A stretch of 64,000 nucleotides of DNA. Origin: Notamacropus eugenii. Its lineage: Eukaryota > Chordata > Mammalia > Diprotodontia > Macropodidae. Positions 47,081-64,000 of the stretch are shown here, piece after piece. Location of the stretch: positions 99,194,623 to 99,258,622 of the forward strand of contig NC_092879.1 in assembly GCF_028372415.1 (NCBI RefSeq), written 5' to 3'. Numbering within the stretch: the stretch's first letter is position 1; the number at the start of each line of letters is the position of its first letter. The translations under genes were made by a program, and so were the position numbers. The notes under the pieces were generated by a model that was not told where the DNA came from, did no database searches, and saw nothing but the letters and a program-made list of their open reading frames with translations.

Positions 47081-47656
47081 CAACGACAGCGGCCCCGTCA
47101 CTGGAGCTTCAGCAAAAGTTCCCGCGGGAGGGGGGAGGGGAGGCTCTGCGGTGTGTGTCGTGGACCCGCGTGTGACCCAGGCCTAGCCTCAGTTTCCTCC
47201 TCAGTAAAATGAAGGGGCTTGCCTGCGTATGGCTGAAGGAAGCAGAGAGGAGGGGCTCAGGGATGTAGAGGAGCCTCCCGTCGGGCGGCAAGGCTGCCCC
47301 CTGCCGGCCACTGCCGACGCCTGGCTGGCGGGCCTCCCTAGGGATCGTCTCGGCAAGGGGCGAACTAGGGGAGGAGCTGAGCTGAGCTCGCAGCTCTGGG
47401 CCTGCTCGAGGTTCAAAGCGAACGCCAAGAAGCCCCGGCTGGGCTTCGCGCCACCTTAAGTCGGGAAATGGCTGTCGGTCCCTCGGACCTTTCCGAGGCG
47501 AACGCCTCCCGAGGCGCCCTAGGGCCTCCCCCCGCCCCCGGAGCGAAGGAAGAAAAGACGGCCCTCTCAGTGGGGGCTTTGTGTCTGTGAGCTTGTGAGT
47601 GTGTGTGAACGCGCGCCCGGTCCCGGGGAGGACGAGGAGGAAGGGGCGGAGCCTCC

Positions 47657-61968
<14,312 letters not shown>

Positions 61969-62204
61969 GTAATTCTCTTTAACTATAATTACAGATACAA
62001 GGTTTGTCTTCCCTGGAACTGAGCACATGGTTCCTCATCACGTGCACCAAACTTGGCCTCCTGACCCAGATGGACAGGCTGTAGACCCAGTACATTGTAA
62101 GGGAGTCCAGAGACAGCCCACAACTGACCCACAGGCCCCTCTCTGACATCTGTGGCAAGGGGCAGCTGATTTCTGTCTGAATATCTTCAGTGTTCAGCAG
62201 GAAT

Positions 62205-62310
62205 TTGGGGGCAGCAGACCTGGGTGTGAATTCTGGGTCTCAGTTTCCTCCCCTGTCAAATGAGGGAATTGGAGTCAGTGGCCTCATAGGTCTCTTCCAA
62301 CTCTTAGTCT
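62205..62310 (+). repeat. MIR fragment in PHKA1 intron 6
   Basis: gcagacctgggtgtgaattctgggtctcagtttcctcccctgtcaaatgagg. Confidence 0.75.
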
Positions 62311-62499
62311 GTGACCTCCAAACTCACTGCCTCCTAATGTTAGGCAGCTCCGACTGGTAGAAAGTCCCTCATAGGACCTCGAGCTGAAAGGGGCATTAAA
62401 GGATGCCCCCATGGTGGTACCTCCTGGGTCTTCAAACTTATCCCTATATGTCACAGACAACTTGAGGGACAAATATATACCGCAGAGCAAGACCAGATC

Positions 62500-62990
62500 C
62501 ACATGGACACCAGTGAGTGGGACCAGCTGGAGAGATGTCAGGGAAATAGTGGACAGGGATGGACAGGGACATATGGAAGCAAACATATTGAAGGCTGGGG
62601 GACCCAGATCTGAGGACAGAGAGAGGTAGGGGATATGGAGAGACAATTCAGTGGCACACACGGTGGTGGGGGGAGACCCAGACAGATGTGAAGATGTGGT
62701 GATACGCAGATGTATAAGGGGACAGCAGAGATTAGATGGGTGACCCGGAAAGGAGATACTGAGGCACACATAGCCAGGGTGAGATGCGGACAGGCAGATG
62801 GAGGACAAAAAAGAGGCACATAGGACCGGATATATGGGAGCATGCATTGATGGGATCATTTAGACAGAAGGACATTGATGGGGACACACAGGCAGATTGG
62901 GGGTATTAGAAATTCAGAGATGGAGGACACAGACAGAAGGGAACAGACATAGGGTGGCACGCACACGTAGGTGGGAAGACACATGGACTA
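62500..62990. repeat. Degenerate purine-rich tandem-like region
   Basis: Recurring but drifted words (gggacatatgg, gacagagagagg, ggcacacacgg, gacccagacagatg, ggacaggcagatgg, gggacacacaggcagattggg) suggest a decayed satellite of irregular unit length. Confidence 0.5.
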
Positions 62991-63249
62991 CGGAGGCGGG
63001 GTGCATGGCTGAGCTCCCACGGGTTCACTTCTCATTTCTATGCGATGGTTCCCTGCTCTGTGTCCGGAGCTCTGGCTTCGCATTTCTAACTGCCTTTGGT
63101 CACGTCAACCTGTTTATCCATAGATGTCGAGCCTGTTTCTAGACCCACGTCACCAGTTTCCTGGTAAACGTTTCCAGCGGGGGGCGCCACATCTGCCTTT
63201 TAGCCTCTTGCCACTCTCACTCTCCATGGTGATCACGCTCATCAGGTGT

Positions 63250-63770
63250 CTTGTCCTTCCTCCACTTTCATGCCCTCACTCTGCTTGAGGCTTATCATTT
63301 CTCACCTGGAATATTGGTGTGGCCTCTGCTTGGTCTCCAGGCCCCTCCAGGCCAGCCGGTGCTCAGCCGCCAACTTCATTTTCCTGAAGTGCCGTTCTGG
63401 CCACGTGACCCTTCTCCCCCCTATTTAGTGAGTGCCAGTGGCTCCCTATTCCCTCCAGGATCAAATATCTCCTCATCTGTTTGACATTGAAAGCTCTTCG
63501 CAGCCTGGTTCCTGCCTGTCTTTCTAACTTTCTGGCCCTTGACTCTCCTGTTTACACACTTGGTCCCAGCCGCACAGTCCTTGCTGTTCCTCACACGCAC
63601 CATGCCACTTTCCCGACTCCAGGCTTTTGCACTGGCTGTCTCCCATGCCTGGAATGTTCCCCCTCCTCTCTACAAGGCTTGGGATCACTTTCTCCATGAG
63701 TCATTTTCATTGTTGCCAGGTGCTAGGCCTCCTTCCTAAAACTGTCTTGCATTCATTTGGCGTATATTTT
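63250..63770 (+). mobile_element. L2 LINE, split copy, first part
   Basis: caggcccctccaggccagccggtgctcagccgcc, gccagtggctccctattccctccaggatcaaat and gctgtctcccatgcctggaatgttcc. It continues at 63905 after an L1 insertion. Confidence 0.85.
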
Positions 63771-63904
63771 CTTTTTTTTCGTAAAGAGTATTTTGTTTTT
63801 TCCAATTACATGTAAAGAAAATTGTCAGCATTCATTTTTTATAAGATTTTGAGTTCCAAATTTTTCTTCCCCCTCACCAAGATGGCAAGCAATCTGATGT
63901 ATGT
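63771..63904 (-). mobile_element. L1 3' UTR fragment inserted in the L2
   Basis: t-rich start, ttccaattacatgtaaag, ttcatttttt ataagattttgagttcc, gatggcaagcaatctgatg. It is flanked by a 21-bp pair (63750-63770 and 63905-63925) that agrees at 17 positions, as expected of a target-site duplication. Confidence 0.8.
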
Positions 63905-64000
63905 CATTCATGTCACCTATATTTTTTACTTGCCTTTCTGTGTATATGTTGTTCTCTCATTCGAATGCATACTCCCTGAGGGCAGGGCTATTCCACTTTG
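63905..64000 (+). mobile_element. L2 LINE, split copy, last part
   Basis: cattcgaatgcatactccctgagggcagggctattcc is the L2 tail; cut by the window end. Confidence 0.8.

Noticed and set aside
46882-47459. Several GC-rich frames in the CpG-rich promoter region
   Set aside because: Long frames are expected by chance in GC-rich DNA; no known protein.

Overview
The window looks like a piece of a marsupial X chromosome. Three multi-exon vertebrate genes, all on the + strand, can be read from it. BMP15 (two exons, 5774-10009) is complete. A small secreted-peptide gene that I read as a LEAP2 paralogue (three exons, 13905-20070) is also complete. The 5' end of PHKA1 (exons 1-6, 47887-61968) runs off the right edge. 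BMP15 and PHKA1 are both X-linked in placental mammals, but on different arms in human, so their closeness fits a rearranged therian X. The marsupial call rests on the repeats: composite SINEs with 'gggcagctgggtggcgcagtgg' type heads, BovB/RTE-like LINEs, L1 copies whose 3' ends read '(t)ccaattacatgtaaag' in antisense, and abundant MIR/L2/L3.

Layout. 1-5530 is repeat-bearing 5' flank with a degenerate RTE LINE. 5535-10009 is BMP15, from a TATA-like box to the stop. 10010-13797 is 3' flank with a polyadenylation signal at 11218 and an antisense L2 fragment. 13798-20070 is the LEAP2-like gene with a TATA-like box about 107 bp before its ATG. 20071-46880 has no recognisable host gene and holds L2, L1, a second LINE type, SINEs, DNA-transposon-like pieces, microsatellites and one repeat-poor stretch (27880-29160). 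46880-48000 is a CpG-rich promoter region with GC boxes and a 77-bp tandem duplication. 47887-64000 is PHKA1 exons 1-6 in introns filled with SINEs, L1/L2/L3 pieces and a roughly 490-bp purine-rich tract.

The main observation is the LEAP2-like gene beside BMP15. Its predicted 40-residue mature peptide starts MTPFWR and has cysteines at mature positions 17, 23, 28 and 33, the same length and spacing as canonical LEAP2. It has a signal peptide, a prosegment and an RVVR processing site. In human, LEAP2 lies beside GDF9 on 5q31, and GDF9 is the paralogue of BMP15. A GDF9-LEAP2 pair and a BMP15-LEAP2-like pair look like two halves of an ancient duplicated block, with this copy perhaps lost elsewhere in mammals. 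BMP15 is an oocyte growth factor, LEAP2 is a ghrelin-receptor antagonist/inverse agonist, and PHKA1 is the muscle regulatory alpha subunit of phosphorylase kinase. No operon-like functional link among the three is implied. Repeat boundaries below are estimates from reading, usually good to about 10-30 bp.
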